Below are positions 1 to 7,763 of a DNA stretch of 64,000 bases, piece after piece; the first letter of the stretch is position 1, and each line of letters opens with the position of its first letter. The notes below the pieces were generated by a model. That model saw only the letters and a program-made list of their open reading frames with translations. It searched no databases and had not been told where the DNA came from. Where the stretch lies: the NCBI RefSeq assembly GCF_024346395.1, contig NZ_JAGQCW010000003.1, forward strand, positions 225,337 through 289,336, read 5' to 3'. Position numbers and translations under genes: made by a program. This DNA comes from Cyanobium sp. AMD-g (GTDB lineage Bacteria > Cyanobacteriota > Cyanobacteriia > PCC-6307 > Cyanobiaceae).

Positions 1-993
1 GAAGGCGTGGCCGTGAACCGTCTGCAGGCGAGTGGTTCCGGCTTCCGCCTGAGCACCGACGAGGGTGACATCGAGGCGGATCAGGTGGTGCTGGCCACCG
101 GCGGTTACCACCGTCCGAAGCGCCATCCCCTGGCTGCCCGCCTGCCGGAGGGGATCCTGCAGATCGATGCCCGCGACTACACCAGCCCCGCGTCGCTGCC
201 CGCCGGACCGGTGCTGGTGGTGGGCAGCGGCCAGTCGGGCTGCCAGATCGCCGAAGACCTCTTCCTGGCCGGCCGCCGGGTGCACCTGAGCGTCGGCAGC
301 GCCCCCCGCTCCCCCCGCCGCTACCGCGGCCGCGACGTGGTCGACTGGCTCGATCGCATGGGCTACTACGCCATGCCGATCGACCAGCACGCCGACCCGA
401 AGGCGGTGCGGGGCAAGACCAACCACTACCTCACCGGCCGCGACGGTGGCCGCGAGATCGACCTGCGCCGCCGCGCCCTCGAGGGGATGGTGCTGCACGG
501 CCGGCTGGCCGACCTCGGCCACGACCGCATCAGCTTCGCCGGCGACCTGGCGGCCAACCTCGATGGCGCTGACGCCGTCTACAGCCGCATCTGCCGCAGC
601 ATCGACGACCACATCGCCGCCCAGGGCCTCAGCGCCCCCGATGAGCCCCCCTACGTCCCCTGCTGGACGCCGCCACCCGGTTCAGCGGCGCCCCTCGATC
701 TGGTGGCTGAACCGCTGGCGGCCGTGATCTGGTGCACGGGCTACCACCCGGACTTCCGTTGGGTGGAGGTGCCGGTGTTCGATGGCGCCGGCCATCCGGC
801 CCACGAGCGGGGCATCACCCAGGTGCCGGGTCTTTATGTGTTGGGTCTGCCCTGGCTGCACACCTGGGGTTCGGCCCGCTTCTGCGGGGTGGCCGAGGAC
901 GCCGAGTACCTGGCGGAGGCGATCCGGCTGCGCGCCTCCCGCCGGACCGCCAGCCAGGAGCGGCTGGAGTGCACCGCCCTGCTCGGCACCTGA
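1..993 (+). CDS. Flavin-dependent oxidoreductase, 5'-truncated by the window edge
   Basis: This is the C-terminal part of a two-dinucleotide-domain flavoprotein monooxygenase-like enzyme; the reading frame is open to the window edge, so the true start lies upstream. Seen in the sequence: an ATGGYHRP motif typical of the FAD-domain exit in this superfamily, then a second Rossmann motif VVGSGQSGCQIAEDL for NAD(P)H, and a C-terminal GLYVLGLPWL block that closes the FAD site. The layout resembles the MSMEG_0569-like flavoproteins found with nitrilase clusters in cyanobacteria, but that subfamily assignment is from memory and the flanking cluster is outside the window. Substrate unknown. Confidence 0.8.
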   Translation, partial: EGVAVNRLQASGSGFRLSTDEGDIEADQVVLATGGYHRPKRHPLAARLPEGILQIDARDYTSPASLPAGPVLVVGSGQSGCQIAEDLFLAGRRVHLSVGSAPRSPRRYRGRDVVDWLDRMGYYAMPIDQHADPKAVRGKTNHYLTGRDGGREIDLRRRALEGMVLHGRLADLGHDRISFAGDLAANLDGADAVYSRICRSIDDHIAAQGLSAPDEPPYVPCWTPPPGSAAPLDLVAEPLAAVIWCTGYHPDFRWVEVPVFDGAGHPAHERGITQVPGLYVLGLPWLHTWGSARFCGVAEDAEYLAEAIRLRASRRTASQERLECTALLGT

Positions 994-996
994 GCC

Positions 997-1620
997 TCAG
1001 GCCACCAGGGCCGACCAGGTGAAGGCCAGGCCGATGCCCATCAGCAGGCCGGCGGTGAGGCTCAGCGCACCGCTGGAAGCGTTCTGACGCCAGCGGCGCA
1101 CGGCGGTGAGGGCCACCAGCAGCAGCAGGGACTGGCTGACCAGCAGACCGGCCAGATAGAAGCCGATCGGGGCCGGCTCCCAGCCGATCACGGCGCCGCT
1201 GAGGGCGTAGCCGTGCAGCAGGAAGGCGGGCGCCAGCACGGCGGGCGGCAGGCGGCGCGCCAGCACCAGGCCGGTGAGGGCCACCGACAGGGCCACCAGC
1301 GGCTCGACCCAGCTGAGGCCCGGCAGGGCCAGCCCCAGGGCATTGCCCACCAGGCCGCAGCCCAGCAGGGCCAGCACCCAGCGGAAGGGATGGACGATGC
1401 CCACCAGGCCGATCGCCAGCAGGAACAGCAGGTGGTCGGGCCCGAGGATCGGGTGGGCCAGGCCGCTCAGCACCCCGGTGAGGGGGCCGGGCTTCAGTCC
1501 AGTCAGATCCATCAGGTGGTGCGCCGAGGCCGGGGCGGCCAGCAGCAGGGGCAGGGCGCAGACGACGGCGAGGGCGATCGGCAGGAGGCCGCGTCGCTCA
1601 GCCAGAGAAGGCAGGTTCAT
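997..1620 (-). CDS. HupE/UreJ family metal permease (probable cobalt transporter), copy 1
   Basis: A 207-residue integral membrane protein with an N-terminal signal-like segment ending near residue 33 (ASAHH) and several hydrophobic helices. The HupE/UreJ signature HPILGPDHLLFLL is at residues 56-68, with the His and Asp expected to bind metal. HupE/UreJ proteins move nickel or cobalt; copies behind B12 riboswitches have been predicted to take up cobalt for cobalamin synthesis. This gene is preceded on its own strand by a recognisable cobalamin riboswitch and is divergent from a paralogue with the same arrangement, so cobalt is the more likely substrate. It ends 3 bases after the preceding convergent gene. 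Confidence 0.85.
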   Translation of the reverse strand: MNLPSLAERRGLLPIALAVVCALPLLLAAPASAHHLMDLTGLKPGPLTGVLSGLAHPILGPDHLLFLLAIGLVGIVHPFRWVLALLGCGLVGNALGLALPGLSWVEPLVALSVALTGLVLARRLPPAVLAPAFLLHGYALSGAVIGWEPAPIGFYLAGLLVSQSLLLLVALTAVRRWRQNASSGALSLTAGLLMGIGLAFTWSALVA

Positions 1621-1663
1621 GGGAAATCTCCGGTCCTCGCCGGCAGGAAATGGGTCGAGTGGG

Positions 1664-1800
1664 GGTGAGCGTTCTGACTGAGGACGCCGGGCCGGGAAGC
1701 CTGGTGTCCATCACAGCTGCGGGACAGCGGCGGACTCGGGCAAACCCCTCACCGCCTTTCCTCCTTGCGTCTTCCCCGTGAAGGGGAGGAACCTCCTGCG
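1664..1800 (-). promoter_or_regulatory. Cobalamin riboswitch upstream of hupE-like copy 1
   Basis: Read on the minus strand, the leader contains the conserved B12-aptamer core GCTGTCCCGCAGCTGTGATG (complement of about 1707-1728), preceded by an AAGGAGGAAAGGCGGTG-like J3/4 element (about 1751-1769) and followed by a degenerate B12 box, CAGTCAGAACGCTCACC (about 1664-1680). The same three elements appear in the same order in the divergent leader. The exact 5' end is estimated. Such RNA normally shuts off expression when adenosylcobalamin or another cobalamin is bound. Confidence 0.85.
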
Positions 1801-1849
1801 CGCCATCCTCCCCCCTTCCTGGTCAGAAGGTGCGGTCATCGGGCGGCAA

Positions 1850-2005
1850 CGTCACCGGCTGCGGTCACAATGGGCGGACGGTTCCCGGAGTTCACCTCCG
1901 GGAGGAAACGAGGAAAGTCCGGTGCACGGCAGGGTTTCCCCCGTCGTCATTCCGGCGCTGTCCCGCAGCTGTGATGGGGTCACCCTCAGCCAGAACGCTC
2001 GCCGT
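1850..2005 (+). promoter_or_regulatory. Cobalamin riboswitch upstream of hupE-like copy 2
   Basis: The leader shows GGAGGAAACGAGGAAAGTCC at about 1901-1920, the core GCGCTGTCCCGCAGCTGTGATG at about 1955-1976 and the B12-box-like CAGCCAGAACGCTCGCCG at about 1987-2004. These match the J3/4, L4/L5 core and B12 box of the cobalamin riboswitch. The B12 box ends about 40 bases before the ATG at 2046, so sequestration of the translation start is plausible. The 5' boundary is approximate. Confidence 0.88.
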
Positions 2006-2045
2006 GAACCGTTCCTTCCATCCCCGGCGCGGACCGGGCACCTCG

Positions 2046-2654
2046 ATGACCCACTTCTCCGGCCTCCGCTCCTGGACCCTTCTGGGGGGCGCTGCCGCCC
2101 TCGGTTTCGTGCTGATCGGCCAGCCGGCCCAGGCCCATGGCCTGGCCCACGGCGGCCTCGGCCACGGCTTCCTCCACCCCATCACCGGGGTCGACCACCT
2201 GCTGCTGCTGATCGGTGTCGGGGCGGCCGCCTCCTATGTGTCGGCCCAGCTGCTGCTCTGGGGCCTGGCCGGAGCGGTGCTCGGGGGCCTGGCAGGGGCC
2301 ATGGGCTTCGCCCTGCCCTTCGCCGAGGTGCTGGCCGCCCTGGCGATCTCGGCGGTGGCCCTGCTGATCCTGCGCTCCCACCGGGATGGCCGCAGCCCCG
2401 GGCTGGCCTTCGCCGGCACCCTGGTGGCCGGTGCGGTGGCCCTGCACGCCCTGCTGCACGGCGGCGAGGCCCCCGTCGATGGCTCGGCCCTGGGCTGGTG
2501 GGCGGGCGCCCTGGCGGCCTCGCTGCTGGTCAGCGGTGGCTCCTTCCTGGCGCTGCGCCGGCTGCCCCTGGTCTGGACTGCCCGTCTGGCCCTGCTGCTG
2601 GCCGTGCTCGGCGGCGCCCTGGCCCTGGCACCGGTGGGTCTGCTGGCCCGTTAG
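2046..2654 (+). CDS. HupE/UreJ family metal permease (probable cobalt transporter), copy 2
   Basis: A 202-residue membrane protein with a cleavable-looking signal (...GQPAQAHG, residues 25-32), a His-rich segment (HGLAHGGLGHGFLH) and the HupE motif HPITGVDHLLLL at 44-55, followed by about five more hydrophobic helices. The ATG at 2046 is chosen because it directly starts the signal peptide; the open frame upstream is riboswitch RNA. It is only distantly similar to the divergent copy 1, so the two may be an old duplication or separate acquisitions. Cobalt uptake is inferred from the B12 riboswitch; nickel is the alternative. Confidence 0.85.
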   Translation: MTHFSGLRSWTLLGGAAALGFVLIGQPAQAHGLAHGGLGHGFLHPITGVDHLLLLIGVGAAASYVSAQLLLWGLAGAVLGGLAGAMGFALPFAEVLAALAISAVALLILRSHRDGRSPGLAFAGTLVAGAVALHALLHGGEAPVDGSALGWWAGALAASLLVSGGSFLALRRLPLVWTARLALLLAVLGGALALAPVGLLAR

Positions 2655-2672
2655 GGCATCGGGTTCGCCCGT

Positions 2673-4715
2673 TCAAGGACCTGGGGATGCTGTCCAGGGC
2701 TTTGGATGGGCGATCATGTTTCTGACTCGGGCTCCGATGGCGCTGGCACCGATCTGGCTGGCTTGATATGTCAAATGATTGCCATCGGCGTAGACAAGTT
2801 GTTTGCCGAGATAGGCGCCACAGGACTCCGTTGTTTCGCAGTATAACTTTCTCAACGAAAGGTAGAAGCTGTTTGGGTTGTTTTGCAGTGCTGTCCTGGA
2901 GGCTTTGTCCAGTTCGGCCTGTCCCTTGTTGATGCTGGCGAGAGACTGATTGCAGGAAGCGGGAGGGAAGGGTCTCCAGGGGCTTCTGACGCAGAAAAGT
3001 GGGTTGCTGGTCTTGAGTTCGCCGACGTCATCCAGAAGGAGAAGATAGGCATGCCGCTGCGCCGTCTTCAGGGCCAATCGTTGAAGCGCTTCAGCCTGAT
3101 GGGGAAAACGACGCTTCTCTTCCCAGCGATGGCCAACGATGAGCAGGTCACCCGCCTGCACAACCTTGGCCAGCATCCCATCGACCAGGTCCACATAATC
3201 GGCGCAGTTGACAAGGCCTGAGAGTTCATGAATGCCGATATCACGCTTGTCGATCACACCGCAGGCCCAGCCCACATTGAAGTTCCTCACATCCATCTCG
3301 GGAAGGGCCCTGACGATCGCGTTGACATAGTGCCCGGCATGGGAGTCGCCCAGGATGATCACCTTCGGCGTCCCGTTGCTGCTGGCTCCGTTTCCTAGGC
3401 AGCGATCGAACAGTTCCCGTGTCACGTGGCTCCCGGCAGAGCACATGGACTGTTGGTCCTGGCCCGGTTTGGCCTCAGCTGTGTCGCGGTTATTGGTGAA
3501 CAGTGAGGGCGAATAACGGCGATCCAGCGACAGGAATTCCGCCGCATTGGCCATTCCGGCCATCAGTCCGGTCGCCCCCAGCAGGGCCGCGCCGGCATAG
3601 GCGATGGTCGCCCAGGCCCGCTTCGACCAGCGCGCGCGGCGCAGGGGCCGCTCCAGCCATCGATGGCTGGCGATCGCCAGGGCCAGCATCAGGGCCAGCT
3701 GGAACGGGGCCGTCCAGATGTGGATCCCGATCGTCCATCGGCTCAGGCAGAGGACCGTCCAGTGCCAGAGGTAGAGCGAATAGGAGATCAGGCCCAGGTT
3801 CACCAGCGCCGGTCGGCAGAGCAGGGCCTGGCCGGCCGTATCGGCCCGCAGGCTGGCGATCAGCAGGCAGCTCAGTAGAACCACGATCGTGGTGACCCGC
3901 ACGGTGGTGTAAGGGAGGTGGGCGCTGAACAGGGTCGCCACCAGGAGGCCCAGCACCGGCAAGGGGGGGAGGCGCTGGAGCAGAGCCTTCAGGCGGGCAT
4001 GCTTGAGCAGAAGAAAGATCAGGCAGCCGGCTGCGAGTTCCCAGAAGCGGGCTGGCATCAGGTAGAAGGCGCTGGCCGGCTGTTCGTGGCCGTTCAGCCA
4101 GTGGAACGCCAGCCAGGAGATCAGGGCCAGCGGGGCGATGAGCAGGAAAAGCTTCCTGTGGCCCCCGATCCTGGCCCTGCCGAAGCCGCTGAACCAGATG
4201 AGGAATGGAAAAGCCAGGTAAAACTGCTCCTCCACGCCAAGCGACCAGGTATGGGTGAAGATGTTGAGGTCGGTGGATTCGGCGAAGTAATCGACGGCTT
4301 GTTGCAGCAGAAAGAGGTTGGACAGGCCAAACAGCGACGCTGTACCGGTCCGCAGTGAAACGCCCGGATCCGGATCGAAGAGACAGATCAGAAAGGCGCT
4401 GATGAGCACGAAGACGATCAGTGCCGGCAGCAGCCTCTTCACCCTCCTGGCATAGAACCCCAGAAAGAAGTCGGCGAACGATTCCTTGGCGTGGGTGGCC
4501 AGGGAGGAGGTGATCACAAATCCTGAGATCACGAAGAAGATATCGACGCCCAGATAGCCACTTGGCAGTAAACGGTCGTTGAAATGGTTGATGATCACGG
4601 CGATGATCGCCACGGCCCTCAGGCCATCAATGTCCGGTCGGTAACGGCTGGCGGTTTTCTCTTCTGGCCGAGATGTCTCGCTGGCACTCACCATTCCCGC
4701 TTGAAGAGAATTCAT
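2673..4715 (-). CDS. OafA-type O-acyltransferase fused to SGNH domain
   Basis: A membrane protein of about 680 residues that probably O-acetylates an extracytoplasmic glycan such as lipopolysaccharide or exopolysaccharide. The N-terminal acyltransferase-3 domain shows YRPDIDGLRAVAI (25-37), the conserved His44 in INHF, GYLGVDIFFVISGF (53-66), THTWSLGVEEQFYL and about ten transmembrane helices. A C-terminal periplasmic SGNH hydrolase-like domain begins after residue 400, with VIILGDSHAGHY as the serine motif. OafB-like proteins share this architecture. Start choice is uncertain: ATG 4715 is used, 4733 and 4694 are alternatives. The gene stands alone between hupE and the kinase, so its glycan target is not shown by context. 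Confidence 0.88.
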   Translation of the reverse strand: MNSLQAGMVSASETSRPEEKTASRYRPDIDGLRAVAIIAVIINHFNDRLLPSGYLGVDIFFVISGFVITSSLATHAKESFADFFLGFYARRVKRLLPALIVFVLISAFLICLFDPDPGVSLRTGTASLFGLSNLFLLQQAVDYFAESTDLNIFTHTWSLGVEEQFYLAFPFLIWFSGFGRARIGGHRKLFLLIAPLALISWLAFHWLNGHEQPASAFYLMPARFWELAAGCLIFLLLKHARLKALLQRLPPLPVLGLLVATLFSAHLPYTTVRVTTIVVLLSCLLIASLRADTAGQALLCRPALVNLGLISYSLYLWHWTVLCLSRWTIGIHIWTAPFQLALMLALAIASHRWLERPLRRARWSKRAWATIAYAGAALLGATGLMAGMANAAEFLSLDRRYSPSLFTNNRDTAEAKPGQDQQSMCSAGSHVTRELFDRCLGNGASSNGTPKVIILGDSHAGHYVNAIVRALPEMDVRNFNVGWACGVIDKRDIGIHELSGLVNCADYVDLVDGMLAKVVQAGDLLIVGHRWEEKRRFPHQAEALQRLALKTAQRHAYLLLLDDVGELKTSNPLFCVRSPWRPFPPASCNQSLASINKGQAELDKASRTALQNNPNSFYLSLRKLYCETTESCGAYLGKQLVYADGNHLTYQASQIGASAIGARVRNMIAHPKPWTASPGP

Positions 4716-4753
4716 GCATGAAGAGTGTTGCATGAAGGTTCTGGGCGTTGGCT

Positions 4754-5740
4754 TCAGCCCTGGGCGGTCAGCTCCGCCGCCATGTCCAGCGCCCCCTGGC
4801 AGGCATCGCCGGCGGCCCCCGCCAGCCGGCTGCCCGGCAGGGCCAGGGCCAGGCTCCGGCTGAAGGGGCGTCGCAACTGTTCCAGGTGGCTCAGCGCCCC
4901 GCCCATCGGGCACACCGCCGGCCCCAGCAGACCCAGGCCCCGGGCCACCCCCGCCGCCATGGCCGCAAGCGCCCCGGCGTTGCGCTCCATCACCGCGATG
5001 GCCTCCGCGTCTCCTGCCCTGGCTTGCTGATCGACCACCGGCGCCAGCCGGGCGAAGCCGGCGGGGCCGAAGCTGGCCGCCACCACCAGCGCCTTGAGCC
5101 GCTGCGCTGAACCTGGATCGTCCGGGTCCAGATCCAGGGCCTCCCACAGGGCCCGCCGCAGGGTTGTCTCGGGGAGCCGGCCATCGCTCATCTGCAGGCT
5201 GAGGGCCAGGCCGTCGCGGCCGATGTCCATGGCGGAGCCGGCCCCATCCAGCAGCCAGCCCCAGCCGGCGCAGCGGTGCTCGCGGCCCTTGCCATCGCGG
5301 CCGACGGCGATCGTGCCGGTGCCGCTGATCACGACGATGCCGGGGCCGGCAGGGAAGGCCCCGCGCAGGGCGGTGCGCTCATCGCCGGTGACCACCATCC
5401 GCTCCGGAGCCAGCCCCAGGGCGGCGCCTGCCAGGGCCTGCCCCTGGCCCTGCACCGCCGTGCCCTGCTCGATGCCGCTGGCCCCCACGGCGGCCGCCAC
5501 TAGCACGGCCGTGCCGGCGGGCTCGCCGGCGTCGACGAGATGGGCCCGGGCCCGCACCAGGCTTTCGCGCAGGGCGGCCCCGAAACGTTCGGGACCCTTG
5601 GGGGCGGCCAGATGGCACACGCCAGGGCCGTCCCCTTCCCCGACCACCGGGCCCACCCCCGGCGGGAGGCCATCGCCCACCAGCGCCAGGCGGCAGGTGG
5701 TGTGGGTCTGACCGGCGTCGAAGCCGGCGATCAGTCGCAT
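4754..5740 (-). CDS. BadF/BadG/BcrA/BcrD-type ATPase, probable amino-sugar kinase
   Basis: A 328-residue ASKHA-fold protein. Seen: the phosphate-1 loop GFDAGQTHT at residues 6-14, the phosphate-2 region GIVVISGTGTIAVG, and GWGWLLDGAGSAMDIG, which is characteristic of N-acetylglucosamine-kinase-like members. The BadF family also includes activators of dehydratases, but those carry an Fe-S motif not seen here, so a sugar kinase is favoured. The ATG at 5740 lies inside the end of the ictB-like gene (10-base overlap), indicating translational coupling and membership in the leftward operon from 9091. Confidence 0.8.
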   Translation of the reverse strand: MRLIAGFDAGQTHTTCRLALVGDGLPPGVGPVVGEGDGPGVCHLAAPKGPERFGAALRESLVRARAHLVDAGEPAGTAVLVAAAVGASGIEQGTAVQGQGQALAGAALGLAPERMVVTGDERTALRGAFPAGPGIVVISGTGTIAVGRDGKGREHRCAGWGWLLDGAGSAMDIGRDGLALSLQMSDGRLPETTLRRALWEALDLDPDDPGSAQRLKALVVAASFGPAGFARLAPVVDQQARAGDAEAIAVMERNAGALAAMAAGVARGLGLLGPAVCPMGGALSHLEQLRRPFSRSLALALPGSRLAGAAGDACQGALDMAAELTAQG

Positions 5741-7050
5741 GGCACCGGATCCGCCGCCGCGGCGGCGAGGGTGGCCAGGCTGAACAGGGCGATCAGCTGC
5801 ACCTCCGGCCGGAAGAAGATCGTGTCGGTGAGGCCCTGCACCCCCAGGCCGGCGAACACGGCCACCGCCGCCAGGCAGGGCAGGGCCAGGGGGGCACTGC
5901 TGCGCCACTGGCCCAGGCCCACCTTCACGGCGCTCAGCAGCAGGCCCAGGCCCGCCAGCAGCCCCGGAATGCCGGCCTCCACCAGCAGCTCCAGGGGGAT
6001 GGAGTAGGCGCTGAGGGCGTTGAACTTGGGCTGCTGGTACAGGGGATAGATGAGGTTGAAGGCGCTGTTGCCGGGGCCGATGCCGATCCAGGGGCGGTCC
6101 TGGATCATCGCCAGGGCGGAGGTCCAGACGTTCATGCGGAAGTTGTTGGAGCTGTCCTCCCGGCCGGCCAGCAGGCTCATCACCCGCACCCGCAGGGGCT
6201 CCACCTGGGTGACCAGCAGCACCAGCGCCACGGTGGCGCCCACCAGGAGCAGCAGGGGGAACAGGCGCCGCCACAACGGCGGCCAGTCGCGGGTCTGGCG
6301 CAGCACCAGCAGCAGGGCCAGCAGGCCGAGGGAGGCCACCATGCCCATCCAGGCGCCGCGGCTGTAGGTGAGCACCAGGGCCACCAGGCCCAGCACCAGG
6401 CTGGCCAGGGCGAACAGGCGCCGGCCCCGGCCCTGCCAGCGCAGCAGCGCCACCACGGCCAGGGGCAGGATCGGCAGCAGGTAGCCGCCCAGCAGGTTGG
6501 GGTTCTCCAGGGTGCTGTAGATGCGCACCGTGCCTTCGGCCACCGAGTTGTTGTCCGACCAGCGGGCCAGGGCGCCGGGGGCCTCGTAGAGCTGGCGGAT
6601 GCCGATCACGCTGGTGATCAGTTCACCGGCCAGCAGGGCGCCCACCAGCCGGTCCCACCACACCGGGGCGGTGGCCAGCAGCTGGCGCATCAGGGCGTAG
6701 ACGCTCAGGTAGCTGAGCAGCTTGACCAGCCCCACCAGGGCGGCCTTCGGCACGGGCGAGAAGCCGGTGGCCACCACGGCCACCGCGATCACCAGCAGCA
6801 GCCAGAGGTTGATGGCGCCGAGGCGGCCCGGCGGGGTGCGCAGGGCCCACACCACCCAGAGCAGGGCGGAGGCGGCGATCAGCAGGCTCAGGCCCGAGCG
6901 GGTCACCAGGGGCAGGCCGGCCAGCAGGGCGCAGAGGATCCAGCCCGCCACCAGGGGCAGATGGGCGCCGAGCCGGCCGGCGGGAAGCCCGGCCAGCAGC
7001 CCCTGCCAGCGCAGCAGCAGGGGCACGGGAGCTGGGGCAGGCACCATCAA
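5731..7050 (-). CDS. ictB: IctB-family membrane protein (O-antigen-ligase-like)
   Basis: A 439-residue polytopic membrane protein with the cyanobacterial IctB hallmarks EPLRVRVMSLLAGREDSSNN, MNVWTSALAMIQDRPWIGIG and PGNSAFNLIYPLYQQPKFNA. IctB was originally proposed to act in inorganic carbon accumulation. The fold belongs to the Wzy/O-antigen ligase (PF04932) superfamily and its biochemical role remains debated. The gene overlaps both trmB (4 bases, 7047-7050) and the kinase, so it is one cistron of a coupled operon. The start ATG at 7050 is preferred over the adjacent in-frame ATG at 7047 only because it comes first. Confidence 0.92.
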   Translation of the reverse strand: MMVPAPAPVPLLLRWQGLLAGLPAGRLGAHLPLVAGWILCALLAGLPLVTRSGLSLLIAASALLWVVWALRTPPGRLGAINLWLLLVIAVAVVATGFSPVPKAALVGLVKLLSYLSVYALMRQLLATAPVWWDRLVGALLAGELITSVIGIRQLYEAPGALARWSDNNSVAEGTVRIYSTLENPNLLGGYLLPILPLAVVALLRWQGRGRRLFALASLVLGLVALVLTYSRGAWMGMVASLGLLALLLVLRQTRDWPPLWRRLFPLLLLVGATVALVLLVTQVEPLRVRVMSLLAGREDSSNNFRMNVWTSALAMIQDRPWIGIGPGNSAFNLIYPLYQQPKFNALSAYSIPLELLVEAGIPGLLAGLGLLLSAVKVGLGQWRSSAPLALPCLAAVAVFAGLGVQGLTDTIFFRPEVQLIALFSLATLAAAAADPVPCD

Positions 7051-7763
7051 TCCGCTTCAGCGTCGAGGCGATTATCGGTGCCGCTGGCGGTGGGCCCCAG
7101 CTGGGCTTCCAGATCGGCCAGCGGCGGCAGGGGGGCTGAGCTGCGGCGGTAGAGGCTGCGGTGCACCGGCAGGCCCCCCGCCAGCACCTGGCCTTCCCGT
7201 TCGGTGGCCACCGGCAGGGGATTCACCTCGGGGCCGCACTCCTCGGGCCCGGCCAGCTCGAAGGCGCCGCTGGCCTCCACCAGCTGCCGCATCGGGGCGA
7301 TCAGGGCTTCCACATCGCTCTGCAGAAACAGGGTCCGGCCGGGGGCCAGGGCCGCGGCGATCGCCAGCAGCAGGGCGGGCTGCAGCACCCGGCGCTTGCG
7401 GTGGCGCAGCTTGAACCAGGGATCGGGGAACTGCAGCGTGACGAGCTCCAGCTGCCCGGCCGGAAGCGGCTCCAGCCACTCCGGCAGGTTCACATTGGCG
7501 TTGCCGTAGAGGAAGCGCAGGTTGGTCAGCCCGTCCCGGCGGCGGTCGTCCTCGGCGGCCTCCACCAGGGGCCGGCGGATCTCCAGGCCCAGGTGGTTGC
7601 GCTGCGGCGCCAGGGGGGCCATGGCCAGCAGGAAGCGGCCCCGGGCCGAGCCGATATCCAGATGCAGGGGCAGGCAGGGATCGGCGAACAGCTCGATCAG
7701 CGGCGGCAGGGGCCGGGCCAGCTGGTGGATCCGGCTGAGCGGGTTGACGTGCTGGCGCACCAT
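7047..7763 (-). CDS. trmB: tRNA (guanine-N7-)-methyltransferase
   Basis: A 238-residue SAM-dependent enzyme that methylates G46 in the tRNA variable loop. Seen: motif I LDIGSARGRFLLAMA (about 35-49), NHLGLEIR, and the diagnostic TrmB block FPDPWFKLRHRKRRVLQPALL, with the catalytic Asp and the basic tRNA-binding segment. Length fits the family. Its ATG overlaps the TGA of the upstream FIST gene (ATGA at 7760-7763 on the minus strand), and its own end overlaps ictB by 4 bases. Confidence 0.95.
   Translation of the reverse strand: MVRQHVNPLSRIHQLARPLPPLIELFADPCLPLHLDIGSARGRFLLAMAPLAPQRNHLGLEIRRPLVEAAEDDRRRDGLTNLRFLYGNANVNLPEWLEPLPAGQLELVTLQFPDPWFKLRHRKRRVLQPALLLAIAAALAPGRTLFLQSDVEALIAPMRQLVEASGAFELAGPEECGPEVNPLPVATEREGQVLAGGLPVHRSLYRRSSAPLPPLADLEAQLGPTASGTDNRLDAEAD

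Noticed and set aside
1909..1921. GAGGAAAGTCCGG resembles a conserved segment of RNase P RNA
   Set aside because: The surrounding CTGTCCCGCAGCTGTGATG core, the B12 box and the HupE gene fit a cobalamin riboswitch; the other RNase P helices are absent.
4716..5147. N-terminal extension of the acyltransferase frame into the kinase gene
   Set aside because: The extra residues are Gly/Arg-rich low complexity and antisense-phase to the kinase; the acyltransferase fold starts at about 4650.
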